Shown: positions 17,175-26,008 of the stretch, piece by piece
How positions within the stretch are numbered: the first letter of the stretch is position 1
Layout: each line of letters opens with the position of its first letter
Source: Elusimicrobiales bacterium
GTDB lineage: Bacteria; Elusimicrobiota; Elusimicrobia; Elusimicrobiales; UBA9959
Length of the DNA: 64,000 bases
Assembly: GCA_028713125.1 (NCBI GenBank)
Contig: JAQTOU010000006.1
Span: 124,001 to 188,000 of the forward strand
Reading direction: 5' to 3'
The notes under the pieces: model-generated
Told to the model about the DNA's origin: nothing
Seen by the model: only the letters and a program-made list of their open reading frames with translations
The model's database searches: none
Translations under genes and position numbers: made by a program

Positions 17175-19043
17175 ATGAAAAAAAATATTCTTTACCTCTC
17201 CATCGCTTTCCTCCTGTGCGGCGGCGCCGCGGCGCGCGCGGCCGAAGATAATCCCTGCCTGATGTGCCACGGGGAAAAAGGCTCCGGGGCGCCTTTCGTG
17301 GACCCCAAGAACATGGCCGCGTCCACCCACGGCCCTCTTGCCTGTAATTCCTGCCACATGGACAAGGACGGCTATCCGCATCCCGAGAAAAAGACCCCGC
17401 CGGTGTTCTGCGGCGGCTGCCACACCGACGTGGCCGACAGGCTGATGGGTTCGGACCACGGCAAGGCTATCGCGAAGACCAAATCCGGCCCGGCCATCTG
17501 CCTCTCCTGTCACGGCAGCCCCCACAATGTGCGCAAGCCGACCGACCCGGCTTCCCCGCTGCACCGTTCCAATATTCCCAATACCTGCGACACCTGCCAT
17601 AAAGAGCTTTTCGCCGCCGGCAAGTTCCTGTTCGAGCCCAAGAATACTTACGACAAGACCGTGCACGGCAGGGCTTTCATCAAGGACAATAAAGCGAAGG
17701 TGGCTATCTGCGTCGACTGCCACGGCGACCACGATATTAATTTCCCGGCCAATTCCGACAGCCGCATAAACAGGGCGCGCGTACCGCAGACCTGCGGCCG
17801 CTGCCATACCAAGCAGCTCGCCCTCTATTCCAGCTCGGTGCACGGCAAGCAGGTCGCGCGCGGCCATAAAGAGGCGCCCGTCTGCACCTCCTGCCACGGC
17901 GAGCATACCATCCAGGCCCACGGCGAGTCCGGCTCCACCGTTTTCTCCGGCTCGGTAGTGAAGACCTGCAGCGGCTGCCACTCTTCCGAGAAGATCATGG
18001 CGCAGTTCGGCCTGCCGATCAACCCCGTGAAGAGCTATATGGACAGCTACCACGGCGTGGCTTTCCGGGCGGGCAGCCTTACGGTGGCCAACTGCGCGTC
18101 CTGCCATAAATATCACGACGTGCTCGCGCCCTCCGATCCCAATTCCTCGGTCAACCCTGCCAATCTGCAGAAGACCTGCGGCTCCTGCCATAAAAAAGCC
18201 GGAGAGCTGGTCAGCAAGGGCAAGATCCACGCTGACATGACCGTGGCGCAGACCGCCGGGAGCTACGAGTGGCTGCTGGACATGGTCAGGAAGACTTATA
18301 TCCTGCTCATCGTCCTGACCCTCGGCGGAATGATGCTGCACAATATGGTCGACCTGTACAGAAAGGCGATCACCGGCTGGCATTCCCATCCGGCCGAAGA
18401 GAGGATGTCCGTCAACGAGCGTGTGCAGCATATTCTGCTCGCTCTCTCTTTTATCGGGCTCGCCTATACAGGCTTCGGCCACAGGTATCCTGATTCCCTT
18501 TTCAACACCGTGTTCTTCGGCGGGACCAGCGGCGGCGCCCTGCGCACCATCCTGCACAGGGTTTTCGGCGGGCTGTTCATCGCCCTGGCCGTTTATCACG
18601 CTCTCTGGCTGGCGGCGTTCCGCGAGGGCCGCAAGTGCTTTATGGAGCTGCTGCCCGGGCTGAACGATATCAGGGATTTCTTCCAGCTTCAGAAATTCAA
18701 TGTCTTCCATAAAGGCCAGCCGCCGAAATTCAGGCATTTCAGCTACATGGAAAAAGTGGAATACTGGGCGCTGATCTGGGGAAGCTTCGTGATGGTGGTT
18801 ACAGGCTGCGTAGTCTGGTTCAGGGAACTGTCCCTTCAGTTCCTGCCCAAGTGGGTCATCGACCTCTGCCTCCTGGTGCATTTCATGGAAGCCATCCTCG
18901 CCTGCCTGGCGATCCTCGTCTGGCATTCCTACTGGACGGTCTTCGACCCCGCGGTCTATCCCATGAACTGGGCCTGGCTGACGGGGAAAGTCGCTTTGCC
19001 GCGCGTCGCGGAGGCGAAAGAAGAGGCTGAAGAGAAAGAGTAA
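17175..19043 (+). CDS. Undecahaem cytochrome c fused to a membrane cytochrome b domain, copy 2
   Basis: A 622-residue paralogue of the preceding gene with the same order: signal peptide (about 1-22), eleven CxxCH motifs, then a membrane cytochrome b domain beginning near residue 370 (YILLIVLTLGGMMLHNMVDLY). Sequence similarity to copy 1 is moderate, so this is an old duplication unlike the mtrB repeat. The two genes are almost contiguous and must be co-transcribed. They could form a heteromeric quinol dehydrogenase or serve at different redox potentials. The C-terminus is charged (EAKEEAEEKE). Confidence 0.85.
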   Translation: MKKNILYLSIAFLLCGGAAARAAEDNPCLMCHGEKGSGAPFVDPKNMAASTHGPLACNSCHMDKDGYPHPEKKTPPVFCGGCHTDVADRLMGSDHGKAIAKTKSGPAICLSCHGSPHNVRKPTDPASPLHRSNIPNTCDTCHKELFAAGKFLFEPKNTYDKTVHGRAFIKDNKAKVAICVDCHGDHDINFPANSDSRINRARVPQTCGRCHTKQLALYSSSVHGKQVARGHKEAPVCTSCHGEHTIQAHGESGSTVFSGSVVKTCSGCHSSEKIMAQFGLPINPVKSYMDSYHGVAFRAGSLTVANCASCHKYHDVLAPSDPNSSVNPANLQKTCGSCHKKAGELVSKGKIHADMTVAQTAGSYEWLLDMVRKTYILLIVLTLGGMMLHNMVDLYRKAITGWHSHPAEERMSVNERVQHILLALSFIGLAYTGFGHRYPDSLFNTVFFGGTSGGALRTILHRVFGGLFIALAVYHALWLAAFREGRKCFMELLPGLNDIRDFFQLQKFNVFHKGQPPKFRHFSYMEKVEYWALIWGSFVMVVTGCVVWFRELSLQFLPKWVIDLCLLVHFMEAILACLAILVWHSYWTVFDPAVYPMNWAWLTGKVALPRVAEAKEEAEEKE

Positions 19044-19072
19044 CTGAAAGGGCCAGGACCCCGGCAAAGCAG

Positions 19073-19107
19073 GACCCCCGCTGAGTCGCGGGGGTCTTGT
19101 TTTTATT
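19073..19107 (+). terminator. Intrinsic terminator after the cytochrome b/c operon
   Basis: GACCCCCGC (19073-19081) pairs with GCGGGGGTC (19088-19096) and is followed by TTGTTTTTATT. Confidence 0.85.
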
Positions 19108-19275
19108 AGCTTAAGTCAACGCGCCGGTTGCTTTTTGTGCTTCCCGCCGTGAATTTGCGGGAAAGGGGGGCAAAAACATAGAATATACAAGGTCACCCAT
19201 TACGGCGCCCGCGCAAAGTTCTTGATCTGTTAAAGCGGCGGGGAAAGCCGGCTTAATACAAGGAACGGTTAAACA

Positions 19276-21015
19276 ATGGAAAAGCTTTCCGGTTTTTTAC
19301 ATTTTCTCGGCATCGACCTTACCAAGGATAAAGGCTGGCATTTAAACCTCGCCCCCCGGTTCAAGGTCGCCGTCACCGTTATCGCGGTCGGCGCGCTGGT
19401 AGTGCTTCTGTCTCTCATGCATTACTCTGAGTCGCCTAATTTCTGCAATTCCTGCCATATCATGAAGCCTTATTACGACGCCTGGAACGGTTCCAAGCAC
19501 AATAAGGTCGCCTGCGTGAAATGCCATTACCCGCCGTCCACGGTCAAGACGCACCTCTGGCACAAGTTCCAGGCCCTCTCGCAGGTGGTGAAGTACGTCA
19601 CCCGCACCTATTCCTCCAAGCCTTACGCCGAGGTTGAGGACGCCGCCTGTCTCGCCAACGGCTGCCATGCCACCAGGCTGCTCGAAGGCTGGGTCAAGGT
19701 CGGCGACAAAGGCGTGCGCTTCGACCACAGGCCGCATCTGACCGAGAAGCGCCGCGGCAGGCAGCTTCGCTGCACCTCCTGCCATTCGCAGATCATGGTC
19801 GGCAAGCATATGGAAGTCACTTATGACACCTGCTATACCTGCCATTTCAAGGGCATGGGTTCCGGCAAGGAACTTAAGCCGCTGGGCGGCTGCCTGTCCT
19901 GCCATAACCTGCCGGTAAAAGATTTCAAGGTAGGCAATATGTCCTACAATCACAAAGACTATGTGACCAAGCAGGGCGTTACCTGCCTTAACTGCCACCT
20001 CGGCGTGGTAAGCGGCGAAGGAGCCGCTTTAAAGGACAGGTGCTTCACCTGCCATAACCAGCCCGAGAAGCTGGAGCGCTACGGGGATATTCCCTTCATC
20101 CATGAAAATCATGTGACCAAGCACCATGTGGCCTGCTTCCACTGCCACCAGGAGATAAAGCACAGCTCCCCGCTTAAAATGGCCCAGGAGGATTCTACCT
20201 CCGGCTCCGGCGTAAAAGGAATGCCCGGCAGCCATCCTGTCGGCGTAAGCTTCGACTGTTCCTATTGCCACCAGGACAAGCATTCTACCCAGCTCGAGCT
20301 CTACTCCGGGAGACTGCCCGAAGAGATAAAGGGCGCTTCCCTGCCGGAGATGCCCAGCCCGATGTTCAAAGCGGGCGTCAACTGCATCGGCTGCCATTAC
20401 CAGGACAAAAGCGAGAACGGCGGGTTCAGCGGCCATACGCAGAAGGCCTCCGAGCAGGCCTGCTCGAAATGCCACGGCGAGAAATTCAAGGGGACCTGGG
20501 CCCATGTCAAAGGCGACGTCGGGACCGCGCTGAAGCAGCTGGCCTCCAAGATAGAAGCGGCGAAGGGCGAGCTCGCCAAATCTTCGCGGCCGGAAGCCGA
20601 GCTTAAGAAGGCCCGCCTGGCGCTGGCGCACGCCCAGAAGCTGGAACAGTTCCTCGGCGCGGCGCACGGCGAACACAATATCTACCTGACCTCCCTGATC
20701 ATGCGCGAGGCCGACCGCGCGCTGGGCGAGGCCGGCCTCGCCCTCGCGGTGGAGCTCTCCGACATTTCCGCGGAGCCGCTTATTTCCGGCTCCTACTGCG
20801 CTACGCAGTGCCACCAGGAGGTGGGCGTTAAGGTCCCGCCGGAAACAGTAAAAGTCCCGGCCTCCAACCCTATCGCGGCTATCGCCGGCAAGAAGATGCC
20901 GCATAAGGCCCACACCGAAATGATGGGCTGCGTGAAATGCCACGACATAGGCGGCCACAAGAGCGTGCCGCTCAGGAAAAATTACGCCGAGACCTGCAAA
21001 GAGTGCCATAAATAA
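19276..21015 (+). CDS. NapC/NrfH-anchored multihaem cytochrome c with atypical haem motifs
   Basis: The 579-residue protein begins with one membrane anchor (about 33-53) and a NapC/NrfH-like start (NFCNSCHIMKPYYDAWNGS). There are thirteen CxxCH motifs. Two further candidates are unusual: CLANGCH (CX4CH, near residue 130) and CATQCH (CX3CH, near 514), so up to fifteen haems are possible. A charged, Lys/Ala-rich helical stretch (about 415-475) interrupts the haem array. The likely role is quinol oxidation or electron relay from the inner membrane across the periplasm, like CymA but much larger. It is a single-gene unit between two terminators. Confidence 0.85.
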   Translation: MEKLSGFLHFLGIDLTKDKGWHLNLAPRFKVAVTVIAVGALVVLLSLMHYSESPNFCNSCHIMKPYYDAWNGSKHNKVACVKCHYPPSTVKTHLWHKFQALSQVVKYVTRTYSSKPYAEVEDAACLANGCHATRLLEGWVKVGDKGVRFDHRPHLTEKRRGRQLRCTSCHSQIMVGKHMEVTYDTCYTCHFKGMGSGKELKPLGGCLSCHNLPVKDFKVGNMSYNHKDYVTKQGVTCLNCHLGVVSGEGAALKDRCFTCHNQPEKLERYGDIPFIHENHVTKHHVACFHCHQEIKHSSPLKMAQEDSTSGSGVKGMPGSHPVGVSFDCSYCHQDKHSTQLELYSGRLPEEIKGASLPEMPSPMFKAGVNCIGCHYQDKSENGGFSGHTQKASEQACSKCHGEKFKGTWAHVKGDVGTALKQLASKIEAAKGELAKSSRPEAELKKARLALAHAQKLEQFLGAAHGEHNIYLTSLIMREADRALGEAGLALAVELSDISAEPLISGSYCATQCHQEVGVKVPPETVKVPASNPIAAIAGKKMPHKAHTEMMGCVKCHDIGGHKSVPLRKNYAETCKECHK

Positions 21016-21037
21016 AAGCCCCGGAGCGGTAGGGGAG

Positions 21038-21070
21038 GGGACAGGCTCAGCGCCTGTCCCTTCTTCTTTT
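21038..21070 (+). terminator. Intrinsic terminator after the NrfH-like cytochrome
   Basis: GGGACAGGC (21038-21046) pairs with GCCTGTCCC (21052-21060), followed by TTCTTCTTTT. Confidence 0.8.
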
Positions 21071-21097
21071 GCGGGCATGCCGCCGTTTTGATATAAT
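21069..21097 (+). promoter_or_regulatory. Putative sigma70 promoter for the resB-ccsA-hemX-hemAC operon
   Basis: TTGCGG (21069-21074), 17 bases and TATAAT (21092-21097) lie about 75 bases before resB. The -10 box is perfect and the -35 box is weak. Confidence 0.45.
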
Positions 21098-21170
21098 TGT
21101 TCTGTAAGAGCTTTCCAAATCCTCCCGGTTCCGGCGTCTGCACCTGCGGCTTTCTACTAAGGACCCTGCG

Positions 21171-22226
21171 ATGAAACTTATAAACAAACTCGCCTCTATA
21201 CAGTTCTTTTTCACCCTCTCAGCACTGATGCTGATCGCTTTCCTGCTGGGCGGCGTTATCCCCCAGGGCGAAGCTCTGGAGGCTTACCAGCAGATGTTCG
21301 GCCGCCTCGGCGGGAACCTTGTAGTCGCGCTGCGGTTCAATATAGTGTTTTCCAGCTTCTGGTTCATGGCCCTTATGGCCGGCGGCGCCCTCAATATGGT
21401 CGCCTGCACGGTAAAGCAGTGGAAAGTCCTTAAGCTGCGCCCCGGGGTTTTCCTGAGCCATGTGGGAGTGACGCTGATGTTCGTCGGCGGAGCGGTACAC
21501 GGGCTTTTCGCGGTGCGCGGCATCATGGCGCTCGAGACCGGCCAGGTCAGGAGCGAGTTCGACGGCGACTCCGGGGTTTCCGAGCCCTTGCCTTTCGAAG
21601 TCACGCTTAAAAGCTTCCAGATACACTACTGGGACCAGGAGAAGCACATTATCCACGTGCTTAAAAAGTGCGAGGACCCGGGGCATGAAGGAGAAGACCT
21701 GGTAGAGTCCGTGGAAGTGGTCCCTGGCAAAGACGCGCATTTCGCTTCGACCGGCGCGGACCTGTCAGTCCTGAGCTTTTACCCCAATTTCTCCATAGGC
21801 AATAACGGCCCGATGACCGTCAATGAAGCCAGGGAAAATCCGGCCCTCGCTATAAAGCCGGCCGGGGCAAAAGCCACGAAAGCCGCGAAGGCCAGCTACC
21901 TTTTCGCCAACCATCCCGATTTCCACGGCGTGCAGGCCACCGACGGGCTGCGGTATGTTTACGAATATAATCCGGGCAGGGTAAAGCAGTTCGAGAGCCG
22001 CATCGCCTTCCTCGAGAATGGCGTGGAAAAGCTGGAGAAACTTATTAACGTCAATTCCCCTGCCGCCTACAAGGGCTACCGGTTCTACCAGTCCGGCTAC
22101 GATCCGAAAAACCCTAATTATTCAAGCATACAGGTTTCCAAGGACCCAAGCGTTTTCTTCATCTACGCCGGCTTCGCCGCGCTGATGATCGGTCTCTCTA
22201 TGGCGTTCTGGAAGGAGATGAAATAA
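21171..22226 (+). CDS. resB: Cytochrome c biogenesis protein ResB/Ccs1
   Basis: Component of the System II cytochrome c synthase, which with CcsA exports haem and attaches it to CxxCH motifs. The 351 residues begin with an N-terminal helix and LLGGVIPQGEALEAYQQMFG, typical of ResB. Membrane helices lie near 12-30, 58-82 and 95-115, followed by a periplasmic domain and a last helix (about 325-345). It is shorter than the usual 450-550 residues. The stop TAA overlaps the ccsA start by one base. Such a system is required by the many cytochromes encoded upstream. Confidence 0.88.
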   Translation: MKLINKLASIQFFFTLSALMLIAFLLGGVIPQGEALEAYQQMFGRLGGNLVVALRFNIVFSSFWFMALMAGGALNMVACTVKQWKVLKLRPGVFLSHVGVTLMFVGGAVHGLFAVRGIMALETGQVRSEFDGDSGVSEPLPFEVTLKSFQIHYWDQEKHIIHVLKKCEDPGHEGEDLVESVEVVPGKDAHFASTGADLSVLSFYPNFSIGNNGPMTVNEARENPALAIKPAGAKATKAAKASYLFANHPDFHGVQATDGLRYVYEYNPGRVKQFESRIAFLENGVEKLEKLINVNSPAAYKGYRFYQSGYDPKNPNYSSIQVSKDPSVFFIYAGFAALMIGLSMAFWKEMK

Positions 22227-23020
22227 TGGAAATATCGCTTAAAGCTTCTTTTGTCTTTTACGGCGTCGCGATGGCGGCGACCCTGCTCGGCTTTCTTTTG
22301 AACAAGCCCTGGAAATTCAAGTATTCCGTCCTCGCTCTGTTCGCCGCCTGGCTTACCAGCACCTACCATATCGGCGCGCGCTGGTACCTGGCTGGCAGGG
22401 CGCCCTTGTCCAACCAGTATGAATCCCTGATCTTCCTCATCTGGGCTTTTGTCGGCGCCTACCTGCTGTTCAAGCATTTTTCAGGCCGCGAGCTGGAATG
22501 GCTGGCGCCCTGGACGGCCGTGGTGGCCGTGCTGAGCATGGGGGGGGCTTCCTTCCTGGAGTCGAGCATCTCGCCGCTGGTCCCTGCCCTGCAGTCCAAC
22601 TGGCTGCTTATCCACGTCAGCACCGTCATGACCGGCTACGGCGCGCTGCTTCTCTCTTTCCTCGGGGCCGTGGTTTTTTCTTTCATGGGCAAAGCCGAGC
22701 ACGCGGAAAAGAAGAAAAGCCTTGAATCCCTGGTTTACAGGGCCTGCCTGGTGGGGTTCTGGCTGCTAACCATGGGGATAATCACCGGCGCCGTCTGGGC
22801 GAACTCGGCCTGGGGCTCCTACTGGTCCTGGGACCCCAAGGAAACCTGGTCCCTTATCACCTGGCTTTATTACGCCGTGGCTATACATTTGAGAAGGACC
22901 AAAGGCTGGAAGGATAAGAAGTTCGCGAGCCTTATGCTTTGGGGTTTCCTGCTTGTGATGTTCACTTATTTCGGCGTCAATTATCTTATGTCCGGGCTGC
23001 ACAGTTACGGCAGGGGCTGA
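22226..23020 (+). CDS. ccsA: Cytochrome c biogenesis protein CcsA (ResC, haem handling)
   Basis: Multi-pass membrane protein of 264 residues. The tryptophan-rich haem-binding WWD segment, WGSYWSWDPKETWSLI, lies near 192-207. Conserved histidines outside the membrane include those in LIHVSTVMTGY and the C-terminal LHSYG. It forms the haem-delivering half of the System II synthase with ResB. The one-base overlap with resB and the ten-base gap to the next gene indicate a tight operon. Confidence 0.92.
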   Translation: MEISLKASFVFYGVAMAATLLGFLLNKPWKFKYSVLALFAAWLTSTYHIGARWYLAGRAPLSNQYESLIFLIWAFVGAYLLFKHFSGRELEWLAPWTAVVAVLSMGGASFLESSISPLVPALQSNWLLIHVSTVMTGYGALLLSFLGAVVFSFMGKAEHAEKKKSLESLVYRACLVGFWLLTMGIITGAVWANSAWGSYWSWDPKETWSLITWLYYAVAIHLRRTKGWKDKKFASLMLWGFLLVMFTYFGVNYLMSGLHSYGRG

Positions 23021-23030
23021 GCGACCGAAT

Positions 23031-23894
23031 ATGGATATCTTCCCTGATTTCGCGGCGGGGTCGGTCTGGAGCGTCAGGCTCGCTTTTGCCTTTACGCTCC
23101 TTGCCCTGGCCCACGGGGTTTATTTCGTATTCAAGCGGAACCAGAAGATCTTCAAAGCCTCGCTTCTCCTCCTGGGCGGCGCCGTACTTTTCCAGGCGGC
23201 GGCCTTCGCGGCCCTTACGCTTTTTTTCTGGTACGTTCCCGAGAACAGGTATCTTACCCCGCTTAATACCCCGCGCGGCATGATGCTCGCGCTGGGCTTT
23301 TGCGTGAACGCGCTCCTGCTCGCTCTCGAGATGCGCAGGGGGACCGGGGTCACTTTCGTCTTCGTGCTGCCCTGGAGCCTGCTCCTGCTGGCCGTCCCGC
23401 TTCTTTCCGCTACTCCGGGCCTCGACGCTTTCTCCCTGCAGGCGAGGAGCGGGCTGTCCGCGCTGCATAATTTCCTGTTCATAGTTTCATACGCGATGTT
23501 CATAAACGCTTTCGGCGCAAGCTCCTCCCTGCTGCTTTCCGACATGGAACTCAGGGCGAGGAAGCCGCACGAAGCGGCTTTCGCGCTCCCTTCCATAGGC
23601 GATATGGACAAGCTTATCTGGCGCCTTGTGGAAGTGGGCTTCCCGCTTTTCCTGGGCGGCTTCCTGCTTGCCAGCTTCCAGCTCTATACTAAATACGGCC
23701 GCCTGCCCGGTTCCGACGTGAAAGAGCTCGGGGCTCTCGCCACCCTGCTCGTTTACGGCCTTTACCTGGTCCTTAGGAAATACGGCGACTGGCGCGGGAC
23801 CAAGGCCGCCTGGGCCAATGTCGCGGGCTTTGTCTTTATCGCGGCCACCATGATGCTGTCGAGCCGCCTGATCGCCTATCATAAATTTTTCTGA
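23031..23894 (+). CDS. HemX-like/CcsA-family membrane protein
   Basis: A 287-residue protein with about eight hydrophobic helices, related in layout to the cytochrome c assembly (CcsA/HemX) superfamily. It lacks the full WWD motif. Directly after it lies hemA (fused to hemC), the same neighbourhood as Bacillus hemX-hemA, where HemX lowers HemA levels. A role in haem transport or in controlling the first committed enzyme is inferred from that context. The ATG at 23031 lies ten bases after the ccsA stop. Confidence 0.65.
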   Translation: MDIFPDFAAGSVWSVRLAFAFTLLALAHGVYFVFKRNQKIFKASLLLLGGAVLFQAAAFAALTLFFWYVPENRYLTPLNTPRGMMLALGFCVNALLLALEMRRGTGVTFVFVLPWSLLLLAVPLLSATPGLDAFSLQARSGLSALHNFLFIVSYAMFINAFGASSSLLLSDMELRARKPHEAAFALPSIGDMDKLIWRLVEVGFPLFLGGFLLASFQLYTKYGRLPGSDVKELGALATLLVYGLYLVLRKYGDWRGTKAAWANVAGFVFIAATMMLSSRLIAYHKFF

Positions 23895-23911
23895 GCTTAC
23901 ACTTATAAAAA

Positions 23912-25846
23912 ATGGAACTAGTCCTCGTCGGCCTTTCTCATAAAACCTGCTCGGTGGAAACGCGCGAAGCTTTCAGCATAAGCCCGGAGCGCCGCCGCCT
24001 GCTGCTTAAGGCCATGCTTTCCGGCGGGCTTGCGGCGGAGGAGCTGGTGTGGGTGTCCACCTGCAACCGCGTGGACCTTTACGCCGTCGGAAAAAAGAAG
24101 GACTGCGAAGCGTCCCTGATAGGCTTTCTGAGCGACCCGTCGCTCTACGACGCTAATAAAGCGGGCGGCGGGCACCTCTACAGCAAGACCGGCAAAGAGG
24201 CGCTGGACCACCTCCTGAACGTGGCCTGCGGCCTGGACTCGATGGTGGTGGGGGAGAACGAGATCCTCGGCCAGCTCAAGGATTCCTACTACGGCGCCAA
24301 GACCGCCGGCGTCACCGGCCGCCTGACCAATACTCTTTTCCAGCGCGCCATCGGAGTGGGCAAGCATGTGCGCGCGAATACGAAGATCAGCCAGGGCGGC
24401 CGCTCCGTGGCTTTTGTCGCCGTGCAGTATGCCGGCAGGATCTTCGGAGACCTGGATAAAGCTAAAGTCCTTCTCCTGGGCGCCGGCGAGATGGCCGAGT
24501 CCGCGGCGCTGGCTTTCTCCGAGAAGAAAGCTGCTATTACCGTTATCAACCGCACCCTGGCCAATGGCCAGGAGCTCGCGGCCAAGTTCTCCGCGCAGTG
24601 CCTCCCGTGGGAGAAGCTGGAGGAGGCGCTTACCGCGGCCGACGTCGTGCTGGTCTCCACTTCCGCAAAGGAACCGGTGCTCACGAAAGACCTGATGGCC
24701 AGGGTGATGAGCCTGCGGCACGGGAACCCGGTTTTCCTGGTGGATATCTCCGTGCCGCGCAATATCCAGCCCGAGGCCGGCCAGCTTTCCAACGTCTATC
24801 TGTACAATATCGACGACCTTGAGCGCATAGTCGCCGAGAACCTGGCGCAGCTTTCCGACGAGATAAATAAAGCCCGGGCGATAATAGAAACCAAGGGCGC
24901 CGAGATGTGGGACAAGTTCAACCAGGACTCTTCTGTGGACCCGGCTAATTTTAAAGAGCCGCTGGTCATAGGCACCCGCGGCTCCAGGCTGGCCCTCGTG
25001 CAGACGGATATTATCTGCGACCTGGTCCGCAAAGAAGGCGTGGCGATAGACCAGAAGATCATCAAGACCAGCGGGGATATCTTCCTGGACGATTCCGTGG
25101 AAAAGCTCATCGCCAAGGACGGCAAGGGGCTTTTCGTAAAAGAGATAGAGCGCGACCTGATCGACCGCGGCAGCAGGCTGGCGATGCATTCCCTGAAAGA
25201 CCTGCCGGGCGAGCTGGCCGAAGGGCTGGCGGTAGCTTCGTACCTGAAGCGCGAGGACCCGCGCGACGCGCTCGTTACCCGCGGCGGCGCTAAATTAGCG
25301 GACCTCCCGCCCAACCCCAGGATAGCCACCGGCTCTCTCAGGCGGCGCTACCAGATAGCGAAGCTGCGGCCGGACGCCGTCTTCGCCCCGCTGCGGGGGA
25401 ATATGGACACCCGCCTGGCGAAGCTTGACCGCGGGGACTGCGACGCTATCGTGGTGGCCTGCGCCGCTTTCAAGCGCCTGGGCCTGGAAAAGCGGATAAG
25501 CCAGATCTTCACCGCCGACGAAGTTGTGCCCGCTCCCGGGCAGGGCGTGATAGTCGTCGAGGCTGTCGCTTCCGACCTGCCCGTAATGCGGCTGGCGCGC
25601 AGGCTGGACCATGCGCGCACGCGGATCTGCGCGGAAGCCGAGCGCCTGTTCCTGGCCGAGATGGGCGGCGGCTGCGCCACCCCGCTCGGCGCCCACGCCG
25701 AGATCACCGACGAGGGCCTGCTGTTCAGGGTCTTCTGGTCGACCCCCGACGGCAAGAAGCGCATGAATTTAGATACTTATATAGATTGCGCCAAATTGAG
25801 CGAATCAATAACGGATTTGGTCGCGAAGATAAAACAGCTCGTTTAG
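23912..25846 (+). CDS. hemAC: Fusion of glutamyl-tRNA reductase (HemA) and hydroxymethylbilane synthase (HemC)
   Basis: Residues 1 to about 325 are HemA: the catalytic Cys is C51 in STCNRVDLYAV, and an NADPH-binding segment VLLLGAGEMAE follows. Residues about 346-644 are HemC: VIGTRGSRLALVQT at its start and the dipyrromethane cofactor cysteine C588 in EMGGGCATPLGAHA. HemA normally has a C-terminal dimerisation domain of roughly 100 residues; here only a short helix (DEINKARAIIETKG) remains before HemC. The reading frame is open without interruption over 644 residues. The fusion would join two separated steps of tetrapyrrole synthesis in one polypeptide. Confidence 0.9.
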   Translation: MELVLVGLSHKTCSVETREAFSISPERRRLLLKAMLSGGLAAEELVWVSTCNRVDLYAVGKKKDCEASLIGFLSDPSLYDANKAGGGHLYSKTGKEALDHLLNVACGLDSMVVGENEILGQLKDSYYGAKTAGVTGRLTNTLFQRAIGVGKHVRANTKISQGGRSVAFVAVQYAGRIFGDLDKAKVLLLGAGEMAESAALAFSEKKAAITVINRTLANGQELAAKFSAQCLPWEKLEEALTAADVVLVSTSAKEPVLTKDLMARVMSLRHGNPVFLVDISVPRNIQPEAGQLSNVYLYNIDDLERIVAENLAQLSDEINKARAIIETKGAEMWDKFNQDSSVDPANFKEPLVIGTRGSRLALVQTDIICDLVRKEGVAIDQKIIKTSGDIFLDDSVEKLIAKDGKGLFVKEIERDLIDRGSRLAMHSLKDLPGELAEGLAVASYLKREDPRDALVTRGGAKLADLPPNPRIATGSLRRRYQIAKLRPDAVFAPLRGNMDTRLAKLDRGDCDAIVVACAAFKRLGLEKRISQIFTADEVVPAPGQGVIVVEAVASDLPVMRLARRLDHARTRICAEAERLFLAEMGGGCATPLGAHAEITDEGLLFRVFWSTPDGKKRMNLDTYIDCAKLSESITDLVAKIKQLV

Positions 25847-25851
25847 CCCGA

Positions 25852-25978
25852 GGTTGCCTGGGGGGCCGGGTTAGCAAAACCGTCGTTGAGCCCGCCGGTT
25901 GCATAGCCCGGCGGGCGAATACCGAGTGAGGCCACGGTGTGGCCGAACGTGTTTTGCGTTCCGGCCACCCAGGCAACC
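25852..25978 (+). ncRNA. Structured RNA-like element, family II, copy A
   Basis: An 18-pair outer stem (25852-25869 with 25961-25978, one mismatch) encloses GCAAAAC (25874-25880) pairing with GTTTTGC (25951-25957). Inside are a nine-pair hairpin (25890-25898 with 25908-25916) and GGCCA-CGGTG-TGGCC (25930-25944). The same architecture, with GTTAGCAAAACC, a CACGGTGTG hairpin and TTTTGCGTTC retained but different stem sequences, recurs at 52667. It begins six bases after the hemAC stop. Strand is assumed; no promoter is evident, so it may be a 3' UTR element or a mobile palindromic repeat. Confidence 0.55.
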
Positions 25979-26008
25979 GCCGCACGGGTGAGTTCCTAAA
26001 ATATTTTT

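Noticed and set aside
25852..25978. Integron attC site
   Set aside because: The GTTAGCA string recalls the attC core, but GTTRRRY and RYYYAAC boxes do not fit, there is no integrase nearby, and the fold is multi-branched.
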